Shown: positions 1-8,790 of the stretch, one piece after another
Position numbering within the stretch: the stretch's first letter is position 1
Layout: each line of letters begins with the position of its first letter
Assembly (NCBI GenBank): GCA_934777435.1
Contig: CAKVNK010000001.1
Coordinates: 248,001-312,000 of the forward strand
Length of the DNA stretch: 64,000 nt
Direction of reading: 5' to 3'
From: an uncultured Clostridia bacterium
Lineage (GTDB): Bacteria > Bacillota > Clostridia > Christensenellales > UBA1242
Notes under the pieces: generated by a model
Told to the model about the DNA's origin: nothing
Seen by the model: the letters and a program-made list of their open reading frames with translations, nothing else
Database searches by the model: none
Made by a program: the position numbers and the translations under genes

Positions 1-880
1 AATCAATTCTCGCCACGCCGTTTAAATCAAGACGTTCATAAACCTGTTTTGTGGTGTTAGATATGAATTGTTCAAGTTCTTTATCAATCTTTGCAGGTAT
101 TTCTCTATCTTTTGCCTTGCTTTTGCCATTGTGCATATATTTTTCGTCAAATGTTAAAAAATCTTTATGGCTAAAAGGTTGCTCTATTGCACTTAAAACC
201 AACTCATTACCCCGCCTAAAACAGGCTTGGTTTAACTCAACCATAGGCTCTATTTTTTCTTCCACCAAAGCAGAGTCACCAAGTTCAAATATTGCATCAA
301 TTTGCTGTTTAAAATTCGCCTTTATACAGGCTTTAACACCGATTGAAGAACCAAGAGCGTTAGGTTTAACAATCAAATGTTCATCAAAATCGGTTTCAAT
401 TTGTTCAACTGCGGCAGCATAGTTAGATTTTTTAACTTTAATGCCCTTTGCTGTTGGAACAATGCCTTCAACCATCAATTTTGTTAAGTCCTTATCCATT
501 GTGATTGACGAAGAAAGTGAATTTGGGCTTGTAAAAGGTATATTTTGACTTTCAAAAAAGCCAGCCAAACAACCATTTTCACCAATACCACCATGGCAAC
601 AGTTCACAACACACTCAATATCACACACTTTGTGCCACCCTATGCCCTTTTTAAGCAAGCCATTGTAAAACAACACTGGCTTTAAGTTTAAGGCAGATTT
701 ATTCGCAAATGCGGTCAAATCTTCAATTTGCGTAGCATAATAAAAATGATTATCAAGCCCTAAATATATTTTTTCAATATCATATTTTGCCTGCAAATAT
801 TTTGCACATTGCATACCGGTGATAATTGAAACATCGTGTTCAGGGCTAGCACCACCAAAAATAACAAGAATTTTTTTCAT
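1..880 (-). CDS. ddl: D-alanine--D-alanine ligase, 3' end cut by window edge
   Basis: ATP-grasp ligase that joins two D-alanines for the peptidoglycan precursor; cytoplasmic. The reading frame opens at the ATG at 878-880 and stays open for 293 codons to the first base of the window, so roughly the last 60 residues lie outside. The N-terminus has the family motif GGASPEHDVSI (residues 8-18), the middle has the HGGIGENG loop and KPNALGSSIGV, and the last visible residues are GVARID, part of the metal-binding region. It is divergent from the hydrolase-murF pair, and MurF adds the dipeptide this enzyme makes. No Shine-Dalgarno sequence precedes the ATG; a weak promoter-like arrangement (TGGCAA, 17 bp, TATATA, 5 bp, ATG) fits the leaderless pattern seen elsewhere in the window. 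Function sure; start fairly sure. Confidence 0.93.
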   Translation of the reverse strand, partial: MKKILVIFGGASPEHDVSIITGMQCAKYLQAKYDIEKIYLGLDNHFYYATQIEDLTAFANKSALNLKPVLFYNGLLKKGIGWHKVCDIECVVNCCHGGIGENGCLAGFFESQNIPFTSPNSLSSSITMDKDLTKLMVEGIVPTAKGIKVKKSNYAAAVEQIETDFDEHLIVKPNALGSSIGVKACIKANFKQQIDAIFELGDSALVEEKIEPMVELNQACFRRGNELVLSAIEQPFSHKDFLTFDEKYMHNGKSKAKDREIPAKIDKELEQFISNTTKQVYERLDLNGVARID

Positions 881-1067
881 AGCAATATATATTCTTTTTT
901 TATTTTGCTTGCCACTTTTTAATTAAACCAAATTTTAGATAAAGCAAAAATCACTCAACACACCAGTAACACAAAAGCTATGATCAGTTCAACAACTTAA
1001 ATTGTCAAAATCAAAGTCTTTGCTTTCACATGCGAACACGTGCAAACACACACGCATAAAAATTAAT

Positions 1068-1934
1068 ATGTTTATTTTTCATGGACAAAAAATTGATTAC
1101 ACATTTTTAAAAGTCCAAATCCACAATTTAACTTGTCACACTAAAAATGATTGCAACAAACCAAACACAACAAACAGCATAACACCAGCAATGGATAGTT
1201 GTGTATTATTTTTGCACGGCTGGGGTGGCAACAAAAATTCATTTTTAAGTTTGGTCAAATTGTTGAATGCAAAGCACAACTGCCTTATTGTCACCCTGCC
1301 AACAACCAGCCCAGCGGCCTTAACTTGGACACTTGAAGATTATGCACAATGCATACTGAATTTGGTTAAAAGTTTAGGCATAAATTCAGTGCAAATTGTA
1401 TGCCATAGTTTTGGTTTTAGAGTCGCCACTTTGCTTTACCATTTGGTTAAACATTCAAATCAAAATCAATCAACAGATAAAAACAAAAATCAATCGTCAC
1501 AGCCACAAAATTTGAACACTCAAAACAACCAAAATTTTACAATTTTAAAGATGGTTGTAACAGGCGGTGCTGGCCCAAAAAAAATTAACATTTTTAAAAA
1601 GATTGAACAAACCAACAATCTTTGTTTGCTTAAACAAAAAAAGAATAAATTTTTGTATCAAAGTATTGTCAGCCAGGATTATTTTGAACTTACAAACATT
1701 AACAAAAAAACGTTTAAAAATGTTGTGAATTTTAACACAAAAAACTTGTTAAATTTTGATATTCCGCTTTTGCTTTTTTGGGGCAAATATGACCACGAAA
1801 CTCCAGTATGGATTGCCAAAAAAATTTATAAATTAAACAAGCAAAACACTCAACTTTTTGTTGTAAATTCTGACCATTTTGCATACCTAAAACAAAGTGC
1901 AATTTTTGATAATTTGGTGGTAAACTTTTTGTGA
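1068..1934 (+). CDS. alpha/beta hydrolase
   Basis: A 288-residue alpha/beta-hydrolase-fold protein. The oxyanion loop is HGWGG (residues 50-54), the nucleophile elbow is CHSFG with Ser114 (the usual first Gly is Cys), the acid is probably Asp242 in FWGKYD and the histidine is His270 in NSDHF, so a full triad is visible. An Asn/Gln/Lys-rich insert of about 30 residues (about 129-160) sits in the lid position. Upstream in-frame TTG codons exist (from 1002) but the ATG at 1068 fits the domain start better. Its stop overlaps the murF GTG by four bases (GTGA), so the two are translationally coupled. The substrate is unknown; the pairing with murF and ddl suggests envelope metabolism but does not prove it. 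Confidence 0.8.
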   Translation: MFIFHGQKIDYTFLKVQIHNLTCHTKNDCNKPNTTNSITPAMDSCVLFLHGWGGNKNSFLSLVKLLNAKHNCLIVTLPTTSPAALTWTLEDYAQCILNLVKSLGINSVQIVCHSFGFRVATLLYHLVKHSNQNQSTDKNKNQSSQPQNLNTQNNQNFTILKMVVTGGAGPKKINIFKKIEQTNNLCLLKQKKNKFLYQSIVSQDYFELTNINKKTFKNVVNFNTKNLLNFDIPLLLFWGKYDHETPVWIAKKIYKLNKQNTQLFVVNSDHFAYLKQSAIFDNLVVNFL

Positions 1935-3436
1935 TATATTTGTGTATTTATCTTAACATTATTTACGCATTTGTTTGTGTTGTTTTGGCACAAAAATTTT
2001 TGCATATTTTTCAATTACGTGATTATAATACAAAACGCTATTTATCATATTTTAATTTTTGGTTTTGGGGTTTTGAGGCAGTTTTGATAGCGATTTTTGT
2101 CGCACAAATTTTAATTTTTAATTTATTTTTAACATTTTTAATTAATTTAATTTTATTGCCTATTATTGCTATCGTTTTTAACAAAATAATTATCAATCAA
2201 AAAACGCCAATAATCTACACACCAAGATTAAAAAGAATTTATTATTTATCTGTAATTTTATTAATTTTACCGATATTTTTTAAAAAAATGGCTATTTTTA
2301 GCCCTATTTTAATGATTTTTACACCTATTTTTGCAAATTTTTTAAATTTTTTTGATAAAATTAAAAATAAAAAATTTATTCGTTCTGCACAAATAAAGAC
2401 ACAAAACAGCCCTGCAAAAATTATTGCAATCACTGGAAGTAACGGAAAAACAACAGTAAAAAATATTTTATTAAATATGCTAAAAACCCAATTTAATGTT
2501 GTTGCTTCACCAAAAAGTTTTAACACACCTTTGGGGCTTGCAAAATTTTTAAATAATACTAATTTAAATGTTGATTATATTATTTTAGAATATGGTGCTA
2601 GGCACAAAAATGATGTTAAAAATTTGTGTAAAATTTATGGTGCAGATTTTGGCATTATCACACAAATTGCACCCCAACATTTGCAAACTTTTAAGACCAT
2701 TAAAAACGTTGCAAAAGCCAAACACAAGTTGAGTGAATTTTTAAATTTTAAACCTTGCGTTTTCAATATTGACAACAATTTTATAAAGCAAATGTTTGAA
2801 CAAAAAAATGGTGACAAAATTTCAGTTTCTATCAATAGCAAAAACGCAAATTTTGTTGCACAAAATATTGCTGTTAAAAACTTTAAAACTGAATTTGAAA
2901 TTTGTTTTAAAAATCAAAAAATTTTGTGCCTCACAAAACTGCTTGGTAAGCACAATGTGACAGATATTTTGCTTGCGTTTGCTTTAGCATTTAGCCTTGG
3001 CATAAGCACACAAAATTTACAGTCAGCGATTGAAAATTTACAATATATCCCGCACCGACTTGAACACATCAAAGCAGGTATAAATATTTTAGACGATAGT
3101 TACAACTGTTCGCTTGCAAGTGCAAAAGAATCACTGTCTGTTTTATCTGTTTGCTGTGGCAAAAAAATGGTGGTTACACCTGGCATCATTGAAGCCGGAA
3201 AAAATCAATTTGACATCAATTTTAAACTTGGCAAAATGCTTGCAAAATTTGAAAATATTGTGCTGGTTGGTTTAACAAATAAGCAGGCTTTAACAAATGG
3301 AATTTTAACTGTTGAGCCAACAAAAAAAATACTGTTTGCCAACAGTTTAGATGATGCAAAACAGTATTTTTCAATTTTAACAAATCAAGATGATACCCTA
3401 CTTTTGTTAAACGATTTACCAGATGATTACAAGTAA
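1931..3436 (+). CDS. murF: membrane-linked Mur ligase, MurF-type
   Basis: Probable UDP-N-acetylmuramoyl-tripeptide--D-alanyl-D-alanine ligase, the last cytoplasmic step of precursor synthesis. Residues 1 to about 145 are strongly hydrophobic with several membrane segments, an N-terminal extension seen in clostridial MurF-like proteins. The Mur ligase core follows: P-loop TGSNGKTT (about 168-175), the SFNTPLG segment, LEYGARHKNDV, the HRLE motif and LDDSYNCS. The C-terminal segment VVTPGIIEAG is the clostridial variant of the usual GDMLELG. It starts at GTG 1931 inside the stop of the upstream hydrolase. Convergent with tsaB-rimI, whose stop lies eight bases past its own. A related but distinct Mur ligase role cannot be excluded. 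Confidence 0.82.
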   Translation: MIYLCIYLNIIYAFVCVVLAQKFLHIFQLRDYNTKRYLSYFNFWFWGFEAVLIAIFVAQILIFNLFLTFLINLILLPIIAIVFNKIIINQKTPIIYTPRLKRIYYLSVILLILPIFFKKMAIFSPILMIFTPIFANFLNFFDKIKNKKFIRSAQIKTQNSPAKIIAITGSNGKTTVKNILLNMLKTQFNVVASPKSFNTPLGLAKFLNNTNLNVDYIILEYGARHKNDVKNLCKIYGADFGIITQIAPQHLQTFKTIKNVAKAKHKLSEFLNFKPCVFNIDNNFIKQMFEQKNGDKISVSINSKNANFVAQNIAVKNFKTEFEICFKNQKILCLTKLLGKHNVTDILLAFALAFSLGISTQNLQSAIENLQYIPHRLEHIKAGINILDDSYNCSLASAKESLSVLSVCCGKKMVVTPGIIEAGKNQFDINFKLGKMLAKFENIVLVGLTNKQALTNGILTVEPTKKILFANSLDDAKQYFSILTNQDDTLLLLNDLPDDYK

Positions 3437-3443
3437 GCAACAA

Positions 3444-4493
3444 CTATTTTAAAATGTTATAGCACATTTCAAATGCGTCACTGCCATCTGAATAATAATT
3501 TTTGCGTGTACGACGTAAACTAAAACCAAATTTTTGGTAAAGCAAATATGCTGTTATGTTTGATTCACTTACTTCCAAACTCAATTTATCAAAGCCGTTT
3601 TCATGTGCAAAATCAGCAACATATTCAAGCAATTTTGTGCCGATACCATAATTGCGGTAAGTTTTTTCAACAACCAAATTTTCTATGTTTGCTTCATCTG
3701 TTAATTCCAACATAACAAAACCAACAACCACACCGTCAAGCAAAGCAACAAACAATTTATGGTTTTTGCTTAAAATTGAATTTTCGAAGTCTGATTCTGC
3801 CATTTTATTTGGCAAATTTGTGCCTTGTTCCAACTTGTTAACAGCAATCAAATCTTGCACTTCTGCTTCTCTTATTTCAAAATTGCCACGTTTGATTTTT
3901 TCACTTTCTGCTTGTGAAAGTTGATAATATACTGGCACCAAAGTTTGGTCTGTTGATTTATTTAAACAATCAATCAAAACTTCAGCATCAAGTTTAACAG
4001 CAAAAGAATTCAAATTGCTATCCACTTTAAACATACCGATTGGGCTATCTTTTGCAAGTTGTTTCAACTCATTTAATGTTAAGTTGCGTTCATATCTATA
4101 CAATCTGCCATTCACAAGAGTTGCCACAAAATAACTATCTCTACTACCCAAAATTGCAACGGTTGAACAATTTTTGTTTTGTTTTGTTGCAAGTGCAAAC
4201 AAATAATCCAAGTTGTTTATACCCTTTGCTGAAACATTTAAGCAATCTCTAAACGCCTTGATGGTTGCAATGCCAACACGTATGCCAGTGAAAGAACCCG
4301 GACCAACAATTACGCCAAGTTGGTTCAAATCGTTAACTGTTATATTATTTTCTTTAAGCAATTCATCAACTGCCGGCAACATTGTTTCGTTATGATGGCT
4401 GGCTGATGATAAAATTTTAGGCTTTATTTCACTGCCTTTTTGCAAAACAATCTCTAATTCAGCGTTTGCAGTGTTGATAATTAAAGTATTCAT
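3444..4493 (-). CDS. tsaB: TsaB-RimI fusion: t6A synthesis subunit plus N-acetyltransferase
   Basis: A two-domain protein of 349 residues. Residues 1 to about 205 are TsaB (YeaZ), the inactive ASKHA-fold partner that dimerises with TsaD in making N6-threonylcarbamoyladenosine at tRNA position 37; the motif GPGSFTGIRVG is at 64-74. Residues about 208-349 are a GNAT acetyltransferase of RimI type, with the acetyl-CoA loop RNYGIG at 280-285 and the FGF motif near the end; RimI acetylates the N-terminus of ribosomal protein S18. Fusions of these two are known in Bacillota. It lies in a unit with tsaE and the nucleoside phosphorylase, downstream of both. TsaD is not in the window. The start ATG at 4493 follows AAAAGGACATTATG, a good ribosome-binding site. 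Confidence 0.92.
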   Translation of the reverse strand: MNTLIINTANAELEIVLQKGSEIKPKILSSASHHNETMLPAVDELLKENNITVNDLNQLGVIVGPGSFTGIRVGIATIKAFRDCLNVSAKGINNLDYLFALATKQNKNCSTVAILGSRDSYFVATLVNGRLYRYERNLTLNELKQLAKDSPIGMFKVDSNLNSFAVKLDAEVLIDCLNKSTDQTLVPVYYQLSQAESEKIKRGNFEIREAEVQDLIAVNKLEQGTNLPNKMAESDFENSILSKNHKLFVALLDGVVVGFVMLELTDEANIENLVVEKTYRNYGIGTKLLEYVADFAHENGFDKLSLEVSESNITAYLLYQKFGFSLRRTRKNYYSDGSDAFEMCYNILK

Positions 4494-4529
4494 AATGTCC
4501 TTTTAAAAATCTAATAAAATGTTTTTTAA

Positions 4530-4940
4530 TTAATCTATAATTTCAAAAACCCTTGTGTTTTCGTTTATATATTGAATATTAACCTTTTTAAGCACTGGTG
4601 GCAAAAGGTCCGCAACATTATCACTCCACTCCACAAATTTGATGCTATCAGGCTCATTTAAAATTTCATCAAAACCTGCTTCGATTGCTTCTTCTGTGGT
4701 TATACGGTATGTGTCAAAATGGTGCAAAGTGTATTTACCATGATAAGTTTTTAAAATTGCAAATGTTGGGCTGGTTACCATTTCATCTACACCAAGATAT
4801 TTAAACACAAATTGTGTGAAGGTTGTTTTACCAGCACCTAAATCACCATGCAAAACAACAACATCACCAGGTTTTAGTGATGTTGCGAATTTTTTTGCAA
4901 GTTGTGCAGTTTGACTTAAACTGTTAACTGTTTGTATCAT
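4530..4940 (-). CDS. tsaE: tRNA t6A biosynthesis ATPase TsaE
   Basis: A small P-loop ATPase (136 residues) that binds the TsaB-TsaD dimer and drives the t6A cycle. It shows Walker A GDLGAGKTTF (about 32-41), the conserved SPTF segment, HFDTYR and the FVEWSDN segment, all typical of the family; the length is normal. Its ATG shares one base with the stop codon of the upstream phosphorylase (TAATG), so it is translationally coupled, and tsaB-rimI follows 36 bases downstream. Confidence 0.94.
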   Translation of the reverse strand: MIQTVNSLSQTAQLAKKFATSLKPGDVVVLHGDLGAGKTTFTQFVFKYLGVDEMVTSPTFAILKTYHGKYTLHHFDTYRITTEEAIEAGFDEILNEPDSIKFVEWSDNVADLLPPVLKKVNIQYINENTRVFEIID

Positions 4941-6229
4941 TAGCCTAACCTTTTAATTGGATTGATACGTCTAACTTTGATTTGTGTTAAACGTACGCAA
5001 CCTTTCATTGCTTCTAAATATTTTTCAACACTCTTTTTATTTTCACAGAAAAGAGATAAAATTGTGTCGCCTTTTTTAACATGGTCCCCAATTCTAACAT
5101 TTAAATGCAAACCAATGTTACAATTATGTGTTTCTGCACACAAACGTCTGATAAGTTCGCCCATTAAAAGTGCGTTGATATTGCCAACATAACCATCACG
5201 GTCTGCCTTAAACACGATTGTTTCTTTAGGTGCAAAGAAAGTGCGATTTTTAACAGCAGCAACATCACCATGTTGTGTTTTTACAATATCCAAGAAATGC
5301 CTATATGCCAAGCCACCATCAAGTGCTGTCACACACATATCATAAGCGTCTTTTTGATTTAAACGTTTATCGGCTTTAAGCATCATTTCAACTGCATATG
5401 CTATTGAAACTTCACGCAATGTATTGTGTTTGCCATTGAGAACATCAAGTGCATCAACCACTTCAACAGCATTACCAACGCTTTCGCCTATAAGTTGATG
5501 AGTGTTTGTAAGTGCAATTATACACTCAACATTGCATGAAGCAAACATATATTTAAGCAAATCTGCCAATTTGCATGCTTGACTATATTTGCCGATTGCA
5601 CTTGCTTCGCCATATTTAACATCAACCAACACAATGTGCGCGTCACTTGTTAACTTTTTGGCAACGATTGAAGCCGCCAAGAAATTGATATTGCTTTCAA
5701 GATGGTATTTTTCAATAATACTATAAAGGATTGAATCTGCTGGGCAATATTCTTCACCATGTGCCAAAATGCAAGCATTGTTTTTTGCAAGTGCTTTATT
5801 GATTTGGTTGTATTCCATTGGTTCAAAACCAGGAATTGCTTTAAACCTATCCGCACTGCCGTTTGCAAACACCAAAGATTTGCCAGTTGTTTTTACAATT
5901 TTATACCCTAAACTGCTAAGCAAAGGAATAAGCACAATGCTAGTGCTATCGCCGATGCCACCTGTTGAGTGTTTTTCAAGCACAACTTCGTTAGCATGGA
6001 AAACTTTGCCACTGTCACGAATTGCCAAAGCAAGATACAACACTTCTTCTTTTGTCATACCAAACTTATCAAGTGCCAAAAACATATTTTTTGTGTGTTT
6101 ATCCACGCCAAAAGCCATCATATGTTTAACAATAGCATTGTAATCAGCCTGACTGAGAGTTTCTGCCTTTGCTTTTTGCACAATAAATTTGCTCATATTC
6201 AATGGCTTATTTTCTTTTTCAATCTTCAT
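4940..6229 (-). CDS. pyrimidine-nucleoside / thymidine phosphorylase family, divergent
   Basis: A 429-residue member of the glycosyltransferase-3-like family that splits pyrimidine nucleosides with phosphate. The phosphate loop KHSTGGIGDS (86-95) and the AASIVAKKL segment (Ser and Lys that hold the base) are present, and the C-terminal domain with the biotinyl-like fold follows. The usual MSGRGLGHTGGTLDKLE stretch is replaced by TTGKSLVFANGSADRFK (about 114-130), and the base-contacting Arg of LYALRDVT is absent (LYSIIEKY here). Substrate range may therefore differ from thymidine/uridine. The start at 6229 has AGGGGAAATATTATG in front. First gene of the phosphorylase-tsaE-tsaB/rimI unit, behind a consensus promoter. 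Confidence 0.8.
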   Translation of the reverse strand: MKIEKENKPLNMSKFIVQKAKAETLSQADYNAIVKHMMAFGVDKHTKNMFLALDKFGMTKEEVLYLALAIRDSGKVFHANEVVLEKHSTGGIGDSTSIVLIPLLSSLGYKIVKTTGKSLVFANGSADRFKAIPGFEPMEYNQINKALAKNNACILAHGEEYCPADSILYSIIEKYHLESNINFLAASIVAKKLTSDAHIVLVDVKYGEASAIGKYSQACKLADLLKYMFASCNVECIIALTNTHQLIGESVGNAVEVVDALDVLNGKHNTLREVSIAYAVEMMLKADKRLNQKDAYDMCVTALDGGLAYRHFLDIVKTQHGDVAAVKNRTFFAPKETIVFKADRDGYVGNINALLMGELIRRLCAETHNCNIGLHLNVRIGDHVKKGDTILSLFCENKKSVEKYLEAMKGCVRLTQIKVRRINPIKRLG

Positions 6230-6249
6230 AATATTTCCCCTATGTAATA

Positions 6250-6278
6250 ATTTTATATTTATTGTCAGGTTTTGTCAA
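6250..6278 (-). promoter_or_regulatory. sigma-A promoter of the phosphorylase-tsaE-tsaB unit
   Basis: On the minus strand TTGACA (6278-6273), 17 bp, TAAAAT (6255-6250). The predicted start of transcription is about 6243, giving a 14-base leader that holds the AGGGGAA ribosome-binding site. Confidence 0.75.
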
Positions 6279-6344
6279 ATTAATTGTTAAATAAAATTAT
6301 ATTTTAAGTTTGTTTAATTTTTAGGTTAATTTTTAATTAAAAAT

Positions 6345-7154
6345 ATGTTTATTTACCTTGTTTTGGGCAAAAATTCAGACATGTCAAAATATAAAATAGT
6401 AAATATTGTAGACCGCATTTTTATTTCAACATGTGTGTTTTTACTTTTCTTTGCTTGGATAAATTTTTATGTTAGAGATTTACGTTTAACTTTTGTTTTC
6501 GCCCTGCTTGCCAGTTTTTCAGTTTGTTTTTTGTTGTTTTTATATTTCAGCAAAAAGCAGACTAAAGAAAACAAAACCAAAGCAAGAATCGGTCTAGTTG
6601 AAAAGCATTTTTTAGCCTTTATTTTGCAGTCAAGCCAAGAAAGATTAGACAGTATATCGCAAGTATATAATACCGAAAAATCTAGCACAAATGGGTTTTT
6701 AAAAAGCAAGAGCAATCTTTATTTTGTGTATACTGAAAATGAAAAATTAGATAAAACCGCCTATTCTAACATTATTGCACAGGCAAAAAATCTTAATTTT
6801 GAAACTCTGTATATAATTTGCGGTGATATTGGTGAGCCATTAAATTTGCAAATTTTTAAAGATAAAAAAGTTAAAATAATCAACAAAACACAACTTCTTG
6901 ACGATTTTGAAAACAAAAATGTGGATATTGTGTCAAATTCAAATTTAAACCTTGCTCCACCAAAAATTAAGTGGATTGACATTGCAAAAAATATATTTGC
7001 CCCACAAAAAGCAAAATCATATTTTGTTTGCGGTTTGGTTTTATTGTTTAGCAGTGTTGTGTTGCCTTACAACTTTTACTATATCATTTTTGGAAGTATG
7101 CTTATGCTGTTTGCTTTAATTTGCAAAATTTTGCCCAAATTTAGCGGTCGTTAG
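6345..7154 (+). CDS. membrane protein of unknown function
   Basis: 269 residues, not recognised. Two adjacent membrane segments lie near the N-terminus (about 26-44 and 49-68), a soluble middle of about 150 residues follows, and two more membrane segments are near the C-terminus (about 223-241 and 243-262). The soluble part contains the beta-rich ETLYIICGDIGEPLN and KVKIINKTQLLDDF, faintly like the Mrr-type nuclease fold of some membrane proteins, but no catalytic set can be shown. No Shine-Dalgarno sequence precedes ATG 6345 or the in-frame ATG 6381. A weak TTGTTT-17-TTAATT array ends six bases before 6345. The last 14 bases overlap the convergent desulfurase gene. Confidence 0.6.
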   Translation: MFIYLVLGKNSDMSKYKIVNIVDRIFISTCVFLLFFAWINFYVRDLRLTFVFALLASFSVCFLLFLYFSKKQTKENKTKARIGLVEKHFLAFILQSSQERLDSISQVYNTEKSSTNGFLKSKSNLYFVYTENEKLDKTAYSNIIAQAKNLNFETLYIICGDIGEPLNLQIFKDKKVKIINKTQLLDDFENKNVDIVSNSNLNLAPPKIKWIDIAKNIFAPQKAKSYFVCGLVLLFSSVVLPYNFYYIIFGSMLMLFALICKILPKFSGR

Positions 7155-8262
7155 CAATCTCTTTAAGTGCATAAATCAGTTTATCAACTTGTTGAAAAGT
7201 GTTGTTAAAATCAATCGACACTCTCACTGCCCCAGTTTGCAAACTGCCAAGTTTTTTGTGAATAAGCGGCGCACAATGCAAGCCAGCACGCACACATATT
7301 TTATATTTTTGGTTTAATATATCCGCCACCAACATAGAGTCCATATTGCGAATATTAAAACTGAAAACGTTTTTACTATCGGCTGTGGAATAAAGTTCAA
7401 TTAAATCAAGCCCTGATAACTTTTTATATAAGTAATTACTCAGTGCAGATTCCTTTTCTTTTATTGCTTTAAAATTGGCAAGCAAAAACTCTACGCCAGC
7501 CTTCAAACTTGCAATAGGTATAGTTGGCAAAGTGCCCGCTTCAAGCCCTTCTGGCACATCATTTGGTTGAATCAAATTTTCACTTTCTGTGCCAGTTCCT
7601 CCACACAATAAAGGCTTCAAAATTACACCATTTTTTATAAGCAAACCACCAACACCGGTGATTGCACAAAAACCTTTATGTCCAGCAAAAGCATATAAGT
7701 CAATATTTATATTTTCAAGGTCAATATCAATATGCCCGCTTGATTGCGCACCGTCTACCAGCAACAAAATATTATGTTTTTTACATATCGTGCCTATTTC
7801 ATAAAGATTAGGTGATTGCCCTGTCACATTGCTCATACCAGTTACAACAACCAATTTAGTGTTTGGTTTTATTTGTGTGACTAAATTAGTGTGGAAATCT
7901 GCCAATTCACACTGCAAAATTGTCACATCGACACCGTGGTTTTTCAGTCTTTCAAGCGGACGCAATACTGAATTGTGTTCAAAGCAAGATGTTATAACAT
8001 TATCTCCCGCATTAAGCAAACCAAACAATGCTAAATTAAGGGCTTCCGTGCAGTTTTTTGTAAACACAACTTGATGATTTGGCGCATGTAAAAATTGTTT
8101 AACCACTTCACGTGTTTCAAACACCATTTCTCCAGTTTTAACTGAAAGAAAATGCCCACTTCTACCTGGGTTTGCCGTTAACTCATTAACCGCTTTTTCC
8201 ACCATTAATTTAACAGAATTTGGCTTATATAAACTTGTGGCTGCATTGTCAAAATATATCAT
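7141..8262 (-). CDS. cysteine desulfurase family protein (class V aminotransferase)
   Basis: A PLP enzyme of 373 residues that removes sulfur or selenium from cysteine or selenocysteine. The PLP lysine is Lys196 in FAGHKGF; NCTEAL (70-75), FEHNSV and VDGAQSSGH are the usual cofactor contacts; the catalytic cysteine is Cys330 in RAGLHCAP. The GGTGTESENL and EAGTLPTIP motifs put it in the SufS-like subfamily often found beside DUF3343, and such a gene starts 100 bp away in the opposite direction. No suf or isc scaffold gene is in the window. Its 3' end overlaps the neighbouring membrane gene by 14 bases. Confidence 0.88.
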   Translation of the reverse strand: MIYFDNAATSLYKPNSVKLMVEKAVNELTANPGRSGHFLSVKTGEMVFETREVVKQFLHAPNHQVVFTKNCTEALNLALFGLLNAGDNVITSCFEHNSVLRPLERLKNHGVDVTILQCELADFHTNLVTQIKPNTKLVVVTGMSNVTGQSPNLYEIGTICKKHNILLLVDGAQSSGHIDIDLENINIDLYAFAGHKGFCAITGVGGLLIKNGVILKPLLCGGTGTESENLIQPNDVPEGLEAGTLPTIPIASLKAGVEFLLANFKAIKEKESALSNYLYKKLSGLDLIELYSTADSKNVFSFNIRNMDSMLVADILNQKYKICVRAGLHCAPLIHKKLGSLQTGAVRVSIDFNNTFQQVDKLIYALKEIANDR

Positions 8263-8361
8263 ATAACAGCATATGTGTTCAAATTGTGTTGTGTTAAATT
8301 AATTTGCCTTAACAAATCGGCGTCAATTTAAATAAAATGTGTTAAACACACTAGGTGAAAT

Positions 8362-8622
8362 ATGAAATATTTAATTATATCTTACAAATCACGCAATTCA
8401 CTTTATGCATTTGCACAAATTTTAAGGCAATATGGCATTGCTTCAACAATCATCAACACTCCACGCAACATTGCTTTGAGTTGTGGGCTTAGTTTAAAAG
8501 TTGATTTTGGAAATTTTAGCCGTGTTGCGGGTCTGATAAATAAAGTAAATCTATCAGGTTTTTGGGGTGTTTTTTTGCTTACAAGGACGTCCACTCATGA
8601 CCAAATTGAACGTTTAATATAA
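8362..8622 (+). CDS. DUF3343 putative Se/S carrier protein
   Basis: 86 residues matching the small DUF3343 family, proposed to carry sulfur or selenium from cysteine desulfurases of the adjacent type. The conserved cysteine is in ALSCGLSLKV. It is divergent from the desulfurase, and an AGGTGAAAT ribosome-binding site precedes ATG 8362. The family role is itself inferred in the literature, so function is tentative; membership is fairly sure. Confidence 0.8.
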   Translation: MKYLIISYKSRNSLYAFAQILRQYGIASTIINTPRNIALSCGLSLKVDFGNFSRVAGLINKVNLSGFWGVFLLTRTSTHDQIERLI

Positions 8623-8638
8623 ATTCAAATTTTAAAAT

Positions 8639-8667
8639 TTGACAAATCAACTTTTTTATGCTAAAAT
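8639..8667 (+). promoter_or_regulatory. sigma-A promoter of a candidate small RNA
   Basis: TTGACA (8639-8644), 17 bp, TAAAAT (8662-8667) with TGC just before the -10 box (TATGCTAAAAT). Predicted start about 8674, two bases before the first stem of the RNA at 8676. The nth gene has its own promoter further on. Confidence 0.72.
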
Positions 8668-8673
8668 ATATTT

Positions 8674-8743
8674 ATAATTCAACCAATACCAATGGTTTTA
8701 TTCATTGAAAATGGTGGAAACGCCAATTAAGGTTGAATTTTTT
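8674..8743 (+). ncRNA. candidate small structured RNA, three-way junction with U-tract
   Basis: A stretch between a promoter and a run of six T that folds by eye into a closed three-way junction. P1 is AATTCAACC (8676-8684) with GGTTGAATT (8731-8739). P2 is CAATG (8690-8694) with CATTG (8703-8707). P3 is TGGTG (8712-8716), a GAAA tetraloop and CGCCA (8721-8725). P1 runs straight into TTTTTT (8738-8743), so it doubles as an intrinsic terminator. No open reading frame of note lies inside. I do not recognise the family. It could instead be a terminated leader, but nth starts from a separate promoter 50 bases later. Confidence 0.5.
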
Positions 8744-8790
8744 AATGCAAAAACAACACAAAAACAATATGAATTGTTTGTTTAACATAA

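Noticed and set aside
1002..1067. N-terminal extension of the hydrolase from a TTG codon
   Set aside because: No ribosome-binding site, and the added residues fall before the domain; ATG 1068 preferred.
8711..8725. Resemblance to the T-box core (GGTGGAAAC like GGGTGGNACCGCG)
   Set aside because: The transcript is only about 70 bases, lacks a stem I, and the next gene starts from its own promoter; the match is explained by a GAAA-capped hairpin.
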